Assembly: GCA_037783415.1 (NCBI GenBank)
Contig: JAZGTN010000014.1
Span: 930,001 to 994,000, forward strand
Direction: 5' to 3'
DNA from: Leptasterias polaris
Lineage: Eukaryota > Echinodermata > Asteroidea > Forcipulatida > Asteriidae
DNA: 64,000 nucleotides
The translations under genes and the position numbers were made by a program. Numbering within the stretch: the first letter of the stretch is position 1; each line of letters opens with the position of its first letter. The notes beneath the pieces were generated by a model that saw only the letters and a list, made by a program, of their open reading frames with translations, did not search any database and was not told the DNA's origin. Of this stretch, positions 37,640-49,639 are shown one piece after another.

Positions 37640-37755
37640 GGTGGGGTCCAGACGGTGTTTTGTACACCCTAAGTAAAAAATGGTACCCGCCATGTCTGAG
37701 GTGATGCCGAGGGTGCCATTTGCCCCTGATGGAGTACAAAACCCATGGACCCCAA
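37640..37755. repeat. Short inverted-repeat unit
   Basis: GGGGTCCAGACGGTGTTTTG pairs imperfectly with CAAAACCCATGGACCCC; the centre has GGTACCCGCCATG / GGTGCCATTTG. MITE-like. Confidence 0.4.
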
Positions 37756-38489
37756 CACACAGTTTAAATTGTTAAATACCATGGTAATAGATTACAGGAG
37801 GGGGAAACATACATTATAAAGTGATTTTTTTATAAATTATTGTTGAACACGCATTTTGTTGTTTAGTTGAAAAAAAACCTTTACATGTACATGTTATGTA
37901 CATGTACATGTACCTACCAGCATTAACAACCTCAAACAATGCATACACGAAGCTATTTCTTATATTGTACAAGGCAGTGAAAATGACGAACAGCGGACAC
38001 GATCAAGGTTATGGCCGTGGGTACATCACTTGTGTTCCCCTGAGCCATATACCATAGGTATGCGTCGTCGTAGCATTTCATGTGATATGTACATGTAGTT
38101 CCCAGCCAATAAAATTCACAATCTATGCGGTATTGATTTATGTTTCATCCAGTGATTAGCTTCAATGTACACAATGTTCTTCATTTCACAAACATCATTA
38201 CTTGTAACATACTTTCACGATCAAAAATCCTGTAACAAAGGTCTGCTGTATTACATTGATATTGTACATTACATTACATACATGTACATGCACTTTACCA
38301 ACACACCCCTTCAGGAACAAAGTTCAAGACCTGCCATATTACAATACAAAAACCAATAGTATGATATGTTTGTACAGCGTGAAATAACAAACTACATTGT
38401 AACTAGTCCTGCTGGTTAAACTTAGTCAGATGGTAGTCCCTGAAAAAGCCTTTCCCTTTCATGGACATCCAACAACAAAAATCAAACCA

Positions 38490-38660
38490 TATAACATGTG
38501 AAAGCTTCAGCTGAATGCATAATTGTCTACTTTCTGAGAAAACAGCAAAAAACTGTCGCGGTATTTTCACAAGAACATCGAATCCATCCACCTTTCTTGA
38601 GGTGACAGCATGTATCAAAGTCTGTACAATTTTGTATCTCTCTGGCCACAGCATTCATGA
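38490..38660 (+). repeat. Partial copy of the 27295/29085 repeat family
   Basis: GAGAAAACAGCAAAAAACT, GAATCCATCCA, GAGGTGACAGC and GGCCACAGCATTCATGAAC match 29205-29330. Confidence 0.55.
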
Positions 38661-39509
38661 ACGGACACTGCTTCTTTATTACTGGTATGCACTTGATAAT
38701 CAGTGAACAGTCAAAATATCTAAATCTGAATTGTAGAGTTGGCAAATTATCCATCACAAAACATAACAGCACCAACTAACATTCCAGTATTAACCCATCT
38801 CTCATAAACTCTCAGTCTGAGTCTTCACAAAGTGTATAGCAGGTTTTTTGTATGAGCATTACCATCAGCTTTACTCCCCAATCTGAAGGACAGAGAAACA
38901 ACTGACCCCTTGCAGACGCGGAACGCACCCCGGCAAAATACGCATCATCCTGTCAATGGGGATCAATTCCTTTACATTTTGACTACCAAAATGATTGACA
39001 GGATAGATGCATTATGTTAAGTGCACTGCGTGTCAAGCAAGGGATTAATAGACCCAGAGATTAAGTGCCTTGCTCTAGGACACAGTGTCAACCAGGATTC
39101 TAACCCACACTCTGCCGATTAAAATACCCGAACTTGTGTGCCAACTGTCCAGTGAGCTTTTGGGTTGTTTCTTTTTTCTTTTTAAAATGTATTTTCTCAG
39201 TGATTGATTCATATTAATGCAATGGCTGTCACATGATTTATTTATATGTTTGTTTTTTGAACTGCGGTAAAACCCTGGCAAATCTACTCACAAGGTTGAC
39301 AGAAATGGACAGAAATGGACAGAAATGGCTGAAGTTACACATGCAAAAACATAATGAAACTCAGAGCTGTCCTCGTAACCCTCCAGTCTGCTACTGTCAC
39401 TGTCAGGAGGATCAAATCAAGGATAAACGTTTACCTCTATCACGATGATTGATGAGGTAATTAAAATATTTTTCAATTAAAAACATTGACAACATTAGTA
39501 GAGAACAAA

Positions 39510-40099
39510 TAAGGCCAAGTAAAATAAATAAGATGTTGCTCGTCCCCGCCCGCTCCGATTTTAGAGGCTGCACCGAATTTTTTGTTATTTGTTATTTTAA
39601 AAAAATAAAATAACAAAAATCTAAATCTTTGAAATCAATTTACATATTGAAAGCTATTTCAAATGTATCCTTCCTTTTTATTGAGCAATTTCATTTTTTA
39701 TGCATGTAGGCCTTTAAAAAAGTGCTATTTCCACAACGCAATCGTGAGAAAATCCTCATTTTCTTCGAAACGTTTGCATGCCACAGTTCTTTTTTGAACG
39801 AGATCTTTGCACCAGGACGTGATGCCACACACACAGAATAATTTTGGAGCAAAAGCAAGAACTCTCGGAAAGAATAACAATATGTATCGAAATGGACACA
39901 GAAACACACATGGCAACTTTAAAACATGCTCATAAAACCATAAAACCATCTTCAAATACGATATGGCGGGCATCTTAGACATGGTGGCCATCTTGAAAAA
40001 AATATCAAAAAATTTGAAAATAACAAATAACAAGGACCTCCCTCACCAACTTTAAAAAAAGTCCGGACGAGGAACATGTTATTTATTTTACTTGGCCTA
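39510..40099. mobile_element. Inverted-repeat element ~590 bp
   Basis: TAAGGCCAAGTAAAATAAAT at the left; complement of TTATTTTACTTGGCCTA at the right, continuing into ATGTTSCTCGTCC. Interior AT-rich, non-coding. Confidence 0.65.
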
Positions 40100-40787
40100 A
40101 CATAAACAATTCAAGGTATTAAAACCCCCTTCAAATTAATAAAATATCACTATAATTTTAGCCACATGAATCATTATTTTGTTATTACTTTACCACAAAT
40201 TAACATTAACAAGGTCAACAACTTCCCCCACCCCTAAATAAATCAGGACCCAAAAAAGTTTGCCCTAGGCCTATCCATTAATCATTATCAATCATTAATT
40301 TTCTGACCTCCACTGACTTACTGACAAAGAATAAAGATCAACATAACTTAGTACTTTCTCTGTACAGAGATAGTCACTGTCACAGCACTGTCACTGTCAG
40401 TGTCCCCCCTAGTGTCACGTCATCAGTGAAACTAGTGACGTGTCAGTGAAAGATGATCTGACCGAGTGATAATACTTTTAGGGCCTACCCGATATTCATA
40501 AAAAAATATCTGGTCCCAAAATGATAAAGTACATGGATATGTACATAATTAACATTAACACCAACAGTATCACTGCTTGTTATATAAACAAAAACAACAT
40601 GACATTAAAGAAAGTGAGTCTCTTCCTTCCTCCATGGTCAGAATGAGACTTTTATAAGATAAGACTATTTAAGAGATTGTTTTGACAATGGGCAGATCGT
40701 GTCTGCCCATGATTTTATGATCTGCGGTCTGCCTGAGCTAGCTGCTGATGGCGGCCAATCCGCCATCTGGGTTAGTATTTTACATAC

Positions 40788-40848
40788 CTGTGGTGGCGAT
40801 ATCCGAGTACATGTGATCCGCTGGGGCAGGCAAGCCGTTGTTATCCAT
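40788..40848 (-). CDS. TPD52: Candidate distal first coding exon of the TPD52-family gene
   Basis: The minus-strand ATG at 40848 sits in a good context (GAAGATGG) and opens MDNNGLPAPADHMYSDIATT plus one base before the donor GTATGT. It is 61 nt long and ends in phase 1, identical in length and phase to the candidate at 30332-30392, so it could splice to TPD52 exon 2. Human TPD52L2 also starts with Met-Asp followed by a short polar N terminus. The reading frame stays open about 19 codons upstream of this ATG, so an internal exon of another minus-strand gene is possible. It lies 452 bp from the SF3B6 start codon on the opposite strand, suggesting a shared promoter. Assignment to TPD52 is inference from phase, strand and style. 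Confidence 0.5.
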
Positions 40849-41300
40849 CTTCCTGGCTTCAAAGTTTCCTTTCAGGAGGAGAAGTCTGTTCAATTTAGCA
40901 AAATTTCACCAGGAATAGAGGTCCACAACAAACAACCACACATGTACAATACAACGAGAAGTTCAATTTTGATTCATTCACCACGTACAGTATAGTCCCA
41001 GATGTGATTTAAGATAATTCAACGTGTATATGATGTTTCACTTTTTTAAACGTTGTAATTATTTACCTGTAGATCGTGATTAATTTCTGCCTTGGTCACT
41101 AATGCACTTTCTTTTTGTACACTAAAAAGACAAACAATAAATATTATTTTCCAGAATTTTTTTTTGATAAATATAAGTACGTATACAATATATATTTTGC
41201 ATATTCAATGTTAAACAAATTAAACTTTTCAACGAAATTATATTTGTAAATAATATATTATGTTCACAGGAACGTTTGGTGAACGATAAGATTTTTCAAG
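40849..41300. promoter_or_regulatory. Putative bidirectional promoter between distal TPD52 exon and SF3B6
   Basis: 452 bp separate two divergent start codons. No clear TATA box is recognised and the interval is AT-rich rather than CpG-rich. It contains a coding-like minus-strand exon (41067-41121), so transcription of the minus strand may begin further right. The call rests on gene geometry only. Confidence 0.35.
41067..41121 (-). CDS. Coding-like 55-nt exon of unidentified minus-strand transcript
   Basis: The minus strand shows a strong acceptor (TTTGTCTTTTTAG), 55 nt open in one frame only (one base then VQKESALVTKAEINHDLQ), and a donor CAG/GTAAAT. The peptide looks like a helical or coiled-coil segment. 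It enters in phase 2 and leaves in phase 0, which does not join directly to the exon at 44674-44761 (leaves in phase 0), so one linking exon would be missing or the two belong to different transcripts. Phase 0 could continue into the ATG at 40848 if a weak AG before it is used. No family recognised. Confidence 0.35.
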
Positions 41301-44300
41301 ATGGCGATGCAAGCAGCCCGTCGGCAGAATGTAAGGAAAACAAATAACCTTAAATTTATATTTCCGAGGAAAGTGTTAAAGCATAATTATATCTGACGGG
41401 TGCAAGTATCATTCATCATTAGTTGTGTTTACAAAAATGGGCAATACCATTTATTTTTGATGTATAATAGACTCCTGTTGTGTATGTAAAATAACGATCG
41501 ATTCGATGATTCGTTTACAATACATTGAATCATTGATCATTAGCCCACCTTGTTGGGCTGTAATGGCTCTCTTTTAACATCGGTCTCATAATTAATGGTG
41601 AGTGTTATGAGACCGATGTTAAAAGAGAGCCATTACAGCCCAACAAGGTGGGCTAATTGATCATGATCTTGATGGTTGACTTGCGGGGGTTCCTTTTTGT
41701 GAATCTAGCATCCAGCGTCCATCATGATCATGATCACATGGAGTCCATGTCCACTAACATTTTGTGTACAACTAAAAAAATTGCCAGTAATAGTGAGGTT
41801 AGTTGCACTATGATCTTTTAGTAGAAGAACTAGAATAGAAGAGAAGCTCAAGCAAGTCGGTAGTCTTCGACTTCGTTACTCAAACTCAATCCTGTTCAAA
41901 AGTTTTTGACTGTCATTTTGTCATATTTCATGGTAAGATGGTTTACGCACCTGGCTACAGTCACTAGCCTACAGTCACTGAGTCAGACACTGAGGAGAGA
42001 GAGAGTACACCATACCAGTTCAGAGTTCTCTTTTGAAACAAAATCTTGCAAAATTCAGGCTTAATGTTTTCTTTGTATTCTCAATCATTCAAACCAAGTT
42101 CTATTTCATCAATTGCTACTCAATATTTGCATTCAGTGTGCACAAAACAAGTCTAGTCTAACTATTTAACTGTGCAAAAGTTCTTGATGAAATCGTTCCT
42201 TGTTAGTGTTACGTGTGCATGAATAAGTTTTGTTAACATTTTAATTCCTTTTATCACTTCTAAATTGTTGCTCAGGTGAGATTACCGCCAGAAGTCAACC
42301 GTATTCTGTACATCCGAAATCTCCCATACAAGATCACTGCAGAGGAGATGTACGACATCTTTGGGAAGTATGGCGCAATACGACAGATCAGAGTGTAAGT
42401 ATTTCTAGAAGGCCCTCTCAGGCTCTTACCCTTGTTATAGTAATAATAATAGAACTCGGTTATTATTATTATTATGATACGGAAATCAAAGTACGTGAAG
42501 AGGTTTTAAACTAGTGATTTAAAGAGAGGGTACACCTTTTATAGTTACTTCAAAAAATGAATGTAGTGTCTTGAATCTGGGTAGGATCTTCAGACTTCAG
42601 GTAATTAATTACCATAAAAACTTATGTGGTAAGAAGCACTACAGTTGTTCGTATTGTATATAATTTTGAGAAACGATTCCTGTCTAAGGAATGTGGTTTT
42701 TTAAAAAGAGATTAAAAAACATTACAATCTGATAAACGTTTCATGCATGAAACGTTTCTCAGATTGTGTATTCCAATTACGGATTATTCTACCTGCGAAG
42801 ACATAACCACCCCAGATTTTCAGGGATATCTCAAAAACAGGGATGAGATTTGTTAGACTATTGTCTGAATTCAGACTTTTTATGTCAGCCTGGTGAATAA
42901 AAAAAGCCTTTAATTTTTCCATATAAAAGAAAGACTGCCCTTTGATTAACGTCCGTCGATGTCAGTTTTTTTCAATAACCGATATATCGGAAATTAAATA
43001 TCGAGTATTTTCCCTGCGTAAGATGAAGCCTAAAAACAGCACTTAATATATGGAAGACCGAAAGTTTAATAGGGTTGCAGTTTTGGCTTGATCCTCCGCA
43101 CTTGTTGTTTAGTCCGAACAGTATCAATTTCCGCCCGCCCGCCCCGCTTGCTTTTGATTTTTCAACGAAGATAAGAAATTATTACCGTTGCCGCTTCAGC
43201 TGGCTTGGCGAATAGCAAGGGTGCACAGAACGCTCCCCGCAATTACCGACAAGTGATTGGCCCAAAATAACACATAGCCTGTGTGAGTGGCCGACTGAGT
43301 TGGCAAAATGTTCTCATGACTAATTGCGTTCTGGTGCAGAAGTGTCAATCAAGTTGTAGGACGGCTTTGAGAATTAATGTGGCCGCGATCAGAAATGCGA
43401 TCGTTCATTTCAGTATACAAACATTAAAACAAGATGCACGTAACAACATGGTGCTGATGACTGAGTATCCACCGCGCGTGCCCCACAGGCCCCACACACA
43501 ACGTCCGGTCACCCACCGGTAGTCCATGCATAGCGCATACACGCAGTACAAAAACAGCATGTCCGAAGTCCAAGCTAACCCGAACATTTCGCACGCTGTG
43601 ATTGGCCGTTGATATTTACCATATTCATAAGAGAACTAAGAATGAGGCACTGTCAGCGCAGCGCCAGTTTTGCAAATTCAACCCCTCGGCTTAATCACAA
43701 GCACATCGCGAAACCTTTTAAACAATCAAAAAACCGGGAGATACCAGCGAGAAAACTTGACAAAGAAGAGAGAATGGAAATTAACAACCATCCTGCAACA
43801 TTTAGTGTTAACCAATCAGATCAATGGAGGGTTACGTCCCAAGCAACAGGCTGGGCGGCAAGACCGGTTTCTTTAGAGATTTTACTGCGCGAGCGGTCCG
43901 CGGGTGAAACGCAGAGGAACAAGCGGAATTGGTCGCCAAACTATTTTATTTAATTTGGCTACTCAAATGTAAGTTGCAAATAAAGACGGCGGCTTTTCTA
44001 ATACTAAAAACCCGGAGGTTTACTGGATAATCTGACTCTTTTTTGGCGTTTTCAATATCATTTAGGAACATCGACATTTTTTATTCATCAACATTGTCGA
44101 TATATCGAAATTGTCGATATTTCGATATGATTAAAAAAGTGACATCGGCGATATCGATGTCAAAATAGTATCGTTTTTTTAAGTAATATCGATATATCGA
44201 CAGACGTTACCTTTGATCTACTTCACTAGTGCTTAGGACACTGTTCCTAAAAGCCCTTTGAATTCCAAACCCTCCCTAGGGGTTACTAAAAGGTAGAAAC

Positions 44301-46869
44301 GCCATCATTTCTACATACATGTAGGCCCAACATGTAGTTTCAGACTTTTTTGCCAGCAATGACTCTCATCCCTGCAAAAAACGCTACCACCTTTTGAAAT
44401 AAAATGTTCACAGGTTAGTTTCATAGGATTAAAACGATAAAATGGTTCAAAAAACAAAAGGTATACTTTACCTTCAAACCTGCTGAGTCCTGGTTCTATA
44501 TAAATTATATTTCTTTATAATAACAGATCCAGACCTCAGCATATTTGAACTAGTTTAAAACCGATTCAACACACTTTGATACACATTCATAAATACCTTT
44601 GCATTAAAAACATCCAAAATCCCTTTATGTAAGACTAAGAAAGAAAAAATCTGACAGTTTAGCCTCAACTCACCTCAACTCTGCTTTGACTTTCTATGTA
44701 TTTGTTGAGCACTTGGTAGCTCATCAGGTAAGTTTCCAACTTGTGCTCTGAAGTTTCAAACCTGCGCAAGCCAAAAATACGACCTACAGTACCAACTTAG
44801 ATAGGGCTGTGAAATTTGCTCGCTCAGCACATTCATCCTATAGCGGATAACGCCCTCTTTTGACTTGATAAGGTCAGGTAATGTTTAAACATTACAAACT
44901 GTGTTTATATCGCACGTTTAATCATAGCCATGTGATCTCCTCTCAATAAATGATAAGGATAAACTGTCCCGGGTATTGGTTAAGAAATGTTCATATGTTG
45001 CTCTGTGTGTAAGAAACAAAAAAACTTGGTTAGATGCCACCAAAGTAAGTGGCATTGCCTTAACCATTTGTGTGTTATAAACGCCTCACGGCGTCTTCCG
45101 TCCTTGTCAAGGGGAGTGCTAACCTTCTCTCCTTTCATACAACACATTTGATGCAATCAACACCAGTTGTATATATACACCATTAATTTTCTGAAATAGT
45201 TACTCATGGGTGTTAGTAGAATTAATGATTGTTTTCAAAATGCAAGCTGACCACCTGCCAAATATATTAGAGCAAAGCCTTTATTTTTCTGCATCCTGCA
45301 ATGTATTTTTTAAAAGAATCTATGGCGTCAATTTATATTTATGAGGGTTCTTTTTCTTTACATAGGCATGCTGGGAAATATGCAAATTAGCATGACTCAG
45401 CAATTTTGTATACTGGATGAAATATTACACAGGAATTTAATTGGATTGTCACATTTGCAGTGATATTGTTTGAACTCAAATTGATCATGATGATTTTTTT
45501 AATTTTATTTATCAATCATTCAATCAATAATTTCTTTGTTTTACCAGTTTAAAGGAAAATTCTGCTATAAATTTTTTACACACTATTTACTTGAAGTCAA
45601 ATTTTCTGTGTTTAAGGTTGAGTTTTAGAAAAGAGCACATTGATGGGTGGCTGGAATAGTATTTTATAATTTGGATAATCCCAATAAAATGTCTGAACAT
45701 ATTGTTTGAATGATTAACTAGGGAAACTGATGAAGGACATACACATATGACAGACACTATGTAAAAGAACTTTGTAAAGACAAGATCCCTAAAAATTGTA
45801 TTTTTAAGCCATCTGTAGGTTAAAAGTAAATAAAGTTAAGTGCAATGGCATGTGTGGTCACAAAATTATACAATATAAGCCTCTCAGACTGTTGCTATGA
45901 CACATCGTTTAGGGCAAGCCTTTGCATAGCAACCTCCACCTAGATTTGTACACATGTTACCTGGTAACAATGCACAATTGCTACCAAAAATTTTACATTT
46001 AAATGTGACAGCTTTGAGATAGAAGTAGATGATTTACTAGTCTTAAGAAATTTCAAAGCATTCACATTGTAACCAAGCAAGACATAATGTAAATGTAATG
46101 GCTCATTTTTGCCCAACTAAGTCTTCCAGCTTTAGAAGTTCTCAGTTTGCTTGGAATTCAACCTTCTTGTATCCACAAATGTACCTCCAAAGCTTAATTT
46201 ACAAGAAGCATCCAATAATGCTCCAAACTTTTGGACTCTGATAAGATCTGTATACCTGGTCCAATGGTAAGCAGTGCAGAGTGCAGTACTAATTCCTTCG
46301 GTAATATCGTTTTTATTTATTTTTTCTCATATTTCAGTGGTACCAACCCAGACACCAAAGGAACAGCTTATGTTGTGTACGAAGACATCTTCGATGCCAA
46401 GAATGCATGTGATCATCTCTCAGGTTTCAATGTCTGCGGCCGTTACCTCGTCGTCCTGTACTATCAACCTAACAGAGTAAGTCGGTCAATTTAACTTACT
46501 TCATTTTACTGGTAAACAGATTTATTTTGTTAGATCAAGTAAGTTTCTCCCCAACCCCACGCCCATGATGATGATGATGAATTGTGCAGAACTTTTTGTT
46601 TGATTATGCCCATCCTTTGACTCAACTTCCGTTAGCCCATGTTAATTTACCGTAAAGGAACACTCACACATGGAGACAAAAACCCCTGACACCAACCTTC
46701 AAATAGGTAGAGTACAAGTTTTATAATTGAGGCTATGACTAATTTTGCTACTTCTTTTTCTCTTTTCTCTCCCATCCAGGCTTTCAAGAAGCTGGACCAG
46801 GCCAAGAAACAAGCCGAACTGGACAAGATGAAAGCAAAATATGGACTAAGCACTCCGGAAATGAAGTAG
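41301..46869 (+). CDS. SF3B6: Splicing factor 3B subunit 6 (SF3b14a / p14)
   Basis: Exons 41301-41330, 42276-42394, 46338-46476 and 46780-46869 (GT/AG; phases 0,2,0) give 378 nt, i.e. 125 residues, the same length as human SF3B6. The product is the small RRM subunit of the SF3b complex in U2 snRNP, which contacts the branch-point adenosine during spliceosome assembly and binds SF3B1. The protein starts [13 protein letters not shown]2 is ILYIRNL with the Tyr at residue 22 that contacts the branch region in the human protein; RNP1 is KGTAYVVYE; the stretch [18 protein letters not shown] is identical to the human one as I remember it. The basic C-terminal helix ([10 protein letters not shown]...) is the most diverged part. 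Intron 2 (3.9 kb) holds a complete hAT-type element and an antisense coding-like exon. Divergent neighbour: distal TPD52 first exon. Confidence 0.97.
41540..41656. mobile_element. Perfect foldback element in SF3B6 intron 1
   Basis: Two 52-bp arms, complementary without mismatch as far as I can read, around a 13-bp loop. Ends TTAGCCCACC / GGTGGGCTAA. Flanked by TTGATCA on both sides (41533-41539, 41657-41663). Confidence 0.85.
42585..42800 (+). repeat. Dispersed repeat related to 31580-32360 and 63815-64000
   Basis: AGAAGCACTACAGTTGTT, TTTTGAGAAACGATTCC, AAGGAATGTGGTTTT, CGTTTCTCAGATTGTGTATT. Similar strings occur at ~32165-32345 and 50155-50200. Confidence 0.5.
42947..44209. mobile_element. 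hAT-type element with exact 8-bp target duplication, SF3B6 intron 2
   Basis: Ends TAACGTCCGTCGAT / complement of ATCGACAGACGTTA, flanked by CCTTTGAT at 42939-42946 and 44210-44217. Sub-terminal GATATATCG motifs as in 19628-20669. No transposase frame; longest frames have no similarity I recognise. Confidence 0.85.
44674..44761 (-). CDS. Exon of unidentified minus-strand gene, antisense within SF3B6 intron 2
   Basis: 88 nt between acceptor TTGCGCAG and donor GAG/GTGAGT. After one leftover base it reads 29 codons, beginning [16 protein letters not shown] and ending ESQSRVE, a typical soluble helical protein segment. The incoming phase (two bases already used) matches exactly what the exon at 51680-51729 supplies: AG plus G gives Arg. 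Its sequence is not part of any repeat I can see in the window. I do not recognise the protein; the coding call rests on splice sites, the open frame, codon-like composition and phase match. Confidence 0.5.
44762..46230. other. SF3B6 intron 2, remainder
   Basis: AT-rich intron, no repeat ends and no supported exon on either strand beyond the one at 44674-44761. Confidence 0.4.
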
Positions 46870-47455
46870 CAGCCCTCAACAACCCCAGACTTTTCAATTG
46901 GTATAAATATGTACATTCAGACATGATGTTGACGGTGCAAAGTCCTGCTTTGCTGTTGCGAGTAGAACAGCTCACACTTATGGCGACAAACTGCCAGTGG
47001 ATGAAATAGGAACATTATAGACTGCTCATGGGGACAGCACTCTGCTATAATTTGGCGACAGTTGTTACCAGACCATGGCTGTCCCAATTATAAAGGGAGT
47101 CCTTTACAGTGACCAACATAATGACACCATGGATTCAGCATTGGGTACCAGGATTTATGGACACCCTGACATGGCTGATGTGCTCACTTTCTACTGATGA
47201 CGTATTTGTGAAAAGTTAAACCTCCACCATCCTGCGGTCATTAGTCATCATACTTTTAAATTCATTTTTGGTTTTTGTTATTGTTATTATTTAAACTGGG
47301 AACTATTTGCTGGCCATCATTAAAAGAAAAAAACACATCTTCACTGAAATGAGCTTGGTTTGTGTTGGTTGTGATTGACCGACTATCTCTTTTATAGAGA
47401 TTAATGCAAAATGAAGGCATTTCCTTTGCTCTTGTGGCTTTGGTTTCTTTAAGTG

Positions 47456-47461
47456 AATAAA
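47456..47461 (+). terminator. Probable SF3B6 polyadenylation signal
   Basis: AATAAA about 590 bp beyond the SF3B6 stop codon, followed by A/G-rich sequence. A second AATAAA lies near 47809. Either could end the transcript. Confidence 0.4.
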
Positions 47462-49084
47462 TCCAGTCACATTTAAGGAAGATTAAAGAAAGGAGACCTT
47501 AAGTGGGTATCAAATTGAAGGAAATTTTGTCCCGTGTTTCCTTTGAAGGTAATACAGTTTACTTAACTGAAAATTCACAGAAGCAGTTGACTGGTCTTGT
47601 AAGAGCAACATACAAGTATAAAAGTAGACCTCGTGCACTGGAGCAGGGCGCCCTCGAGGTTGCTCATGGGACCAGTCTGAGCGTCATGACAGCTGTCCAT
47701 TGTTTCATTAGCCTTTTACCTGTAGTGCAAGATGGAATTGAGATGATTGCCAGATGTTTTTATTCATGCGATTTCCCATTTGTACGTGTTGTCTAGAAAA
47801 AGCTTTGTAATAAAAATTTTAAATGCTTAAAACCGCTCTCATGTTGTCATTACTTTTGTAGTTTGTTTGAAATTCAAAAGATCAGTTTTAGAATACAGCA
47901 TAAATGTTTTGTATCAAGATCATTACAGTGTTTTGAACAATAAGTATTGCAAGTGGTCCATTTGGTTTGGGGCTGTACTAATTGGAACAACTTTTCTGGT
48001 TGAAACATTGCTTGATCGACCCCCCCCCCCCATTCGATTGAAAAAAATGCACAAATTAAAGATTTGATTCATTGTACATGCATAGCCCCAAGTCATGTCT
48101 GCCTCTGCTTGCAACCCCCCCCCCCCCCCCCCAAAATAAAAAAAAGTTGTTATGCCACCGAGGCACATGGTTCTTGGGTTTTCCAATCTGTCTGTAAATT
48201 TTTCCCGTTTAAATTAGGGGTTGCCTTCCAACTGAATGGAGGAAAGCTTGCTTATATCAACTTCACCGTCTGCTACTAAAGCACAATATCTTCAAACCCA
48301 CAGTTTACAGTGCTGAATTGTCACTTTTGAGGGTCCCTTTGGTTTCATAACTTTGAGGATTTATTGATTCTTATTTTTAAAATAAGCTGTTTTATTGATG
48401 GTTTAATAAATACACACAAAAATGCCCTGGAACATTTCAAGGGACACCAAGGCAATGAACAAGGGGCATATATGTGACTATAACAAATAAAACATCACAA
48501 CAGCAACAGAAGTTAGAACAAACCAGTTCGAATTTTGTCCAGTAAATGATTAGTGCGCCATCTACGGCCGGTAAATGGTTAAACTTGAGTATTAGTGATA
48601 CAACAAATAATGCACGTTCACTTAAAATACTAGTGATGATTTAACACTTGTCAACAGTAAACACAGCTTCCAGTAATTTTTAAAAGTATTTTCTTGTGAT
48701 TTTTATTTTGACTTCTTTAGCTAAAATGTTACGGGCAAATCTTTTAGTTGGCGTTTACGTAGTAAGTTTGTAATTTAAATAATATCATTATCTGTTGTTG
48801 CACCAATTCATCAGAACTACAACAAAAGTTCGGAAATGTTTCAGTTACTTTCGGAAGTTTGCAGATTATGACATATTTCTGCAGTAATAAGTTCAGATAT
48901 GATGATATATTGAGTTTTGCAGAAATTAACAACAGTTTCGTGTTGTTTTCGGAATGTCTTTGCCGCAAGCAAAGAAGAGGGCGTAAGTATTTGCTGCATC
49001 CGCCTTTAACAAACTAAAGTTTTACTTTTTTTTACAGCGTACACGTACATGTACATGTACTGTAGTTTATAGTAGTATGTACGT
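47462..49084. other. Intergenic spacer between SF3B6 and tandem-repeat region
   Basis: Contains two poly-C runs (~48020 and ~48115) and a fragment of the GGCC-rich MITE (48422-48470). No gene supported. Confidence 0.4.
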
Positions 49085-49420
49085 TGAATTTACGTTGCAT
49101 TTCATTCATGTCGTTGTTAAGCTTTGCAGAGTTTCCAAATAATGTACCCAAATAATATTTGGGTCGTTTGTTTGTTTGTGTAGACAAACTTCCCAACAAG
49201 GAAACTCAGCAAAGCTTCCTCGATCAAGTCAAGTGGGGGAAGGGGGACGCCAAACTGGCAACAGCCAATCTCTCGCATAGTACATAGAGACATTGGTCTG
49301 CCTGTAATTACTAATTGTAAAATAATTGTACAAAAAACAACACTCTTCTTATCTTTGATTTGGCTTTTTGCACAATCAATAAATTGTGATTCAGTAACTA
49401 GCTTAGCATTTAGTCTATTT
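49085..49420 (-). repeat. SINE-like repeat also at 11545-11840 and 51400-51600
   Basis: Shared strings: GTTTGTTTGTTTG, AACTCRGCAAAG, GCAACAGCYAATCTCT, AAATTGTGATTCA. Other copies carry GGTTAGCTTGG and a minus-oriented B box (GGATTTGAACCCAC). Confidence 0.5.
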
Positions 49421-49639
49421 AGCATGCTGCAGCTAGCTATACAGGTAGGCTACATGTAGCTTAGCTAGTTTCTTCTGTTGTTGTTTCACTTACAACAGTT
49501 TTAGTTTACACAGTGACAGTGCAGTCAGATTGACTTAGCCCATCCTCCATGGTTAGCCCATGGACTCATGGAGGTCGGTTTAGCCCATGGAGGAAAGCCC
49601 AACATGGAGGTAGGGTTAGCCAGCCAGATGAATACAGGT

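Noticed and set aside
41950..41990. Possible small minus-strand exon between CTCTCTCCTCAG and CAG/GTGCGT
   Set aside because: Good splice-like borders, but all three frames contain stops.
42722..42922. Minus-strand frame with a possible acceptor and donor near 42780-42880
   Set aside because: Overlaps a dispersed repeat also present near 32290-32345 and 50155-50200, so the apparent exon is repeat sequence.
43609..43953. 114-codon plus-strand frame in SF3B6 intron 2
   Set aside because: Lies wholly inside the non-autonomous hAT element 42947-44209 and shows no transposase motif.
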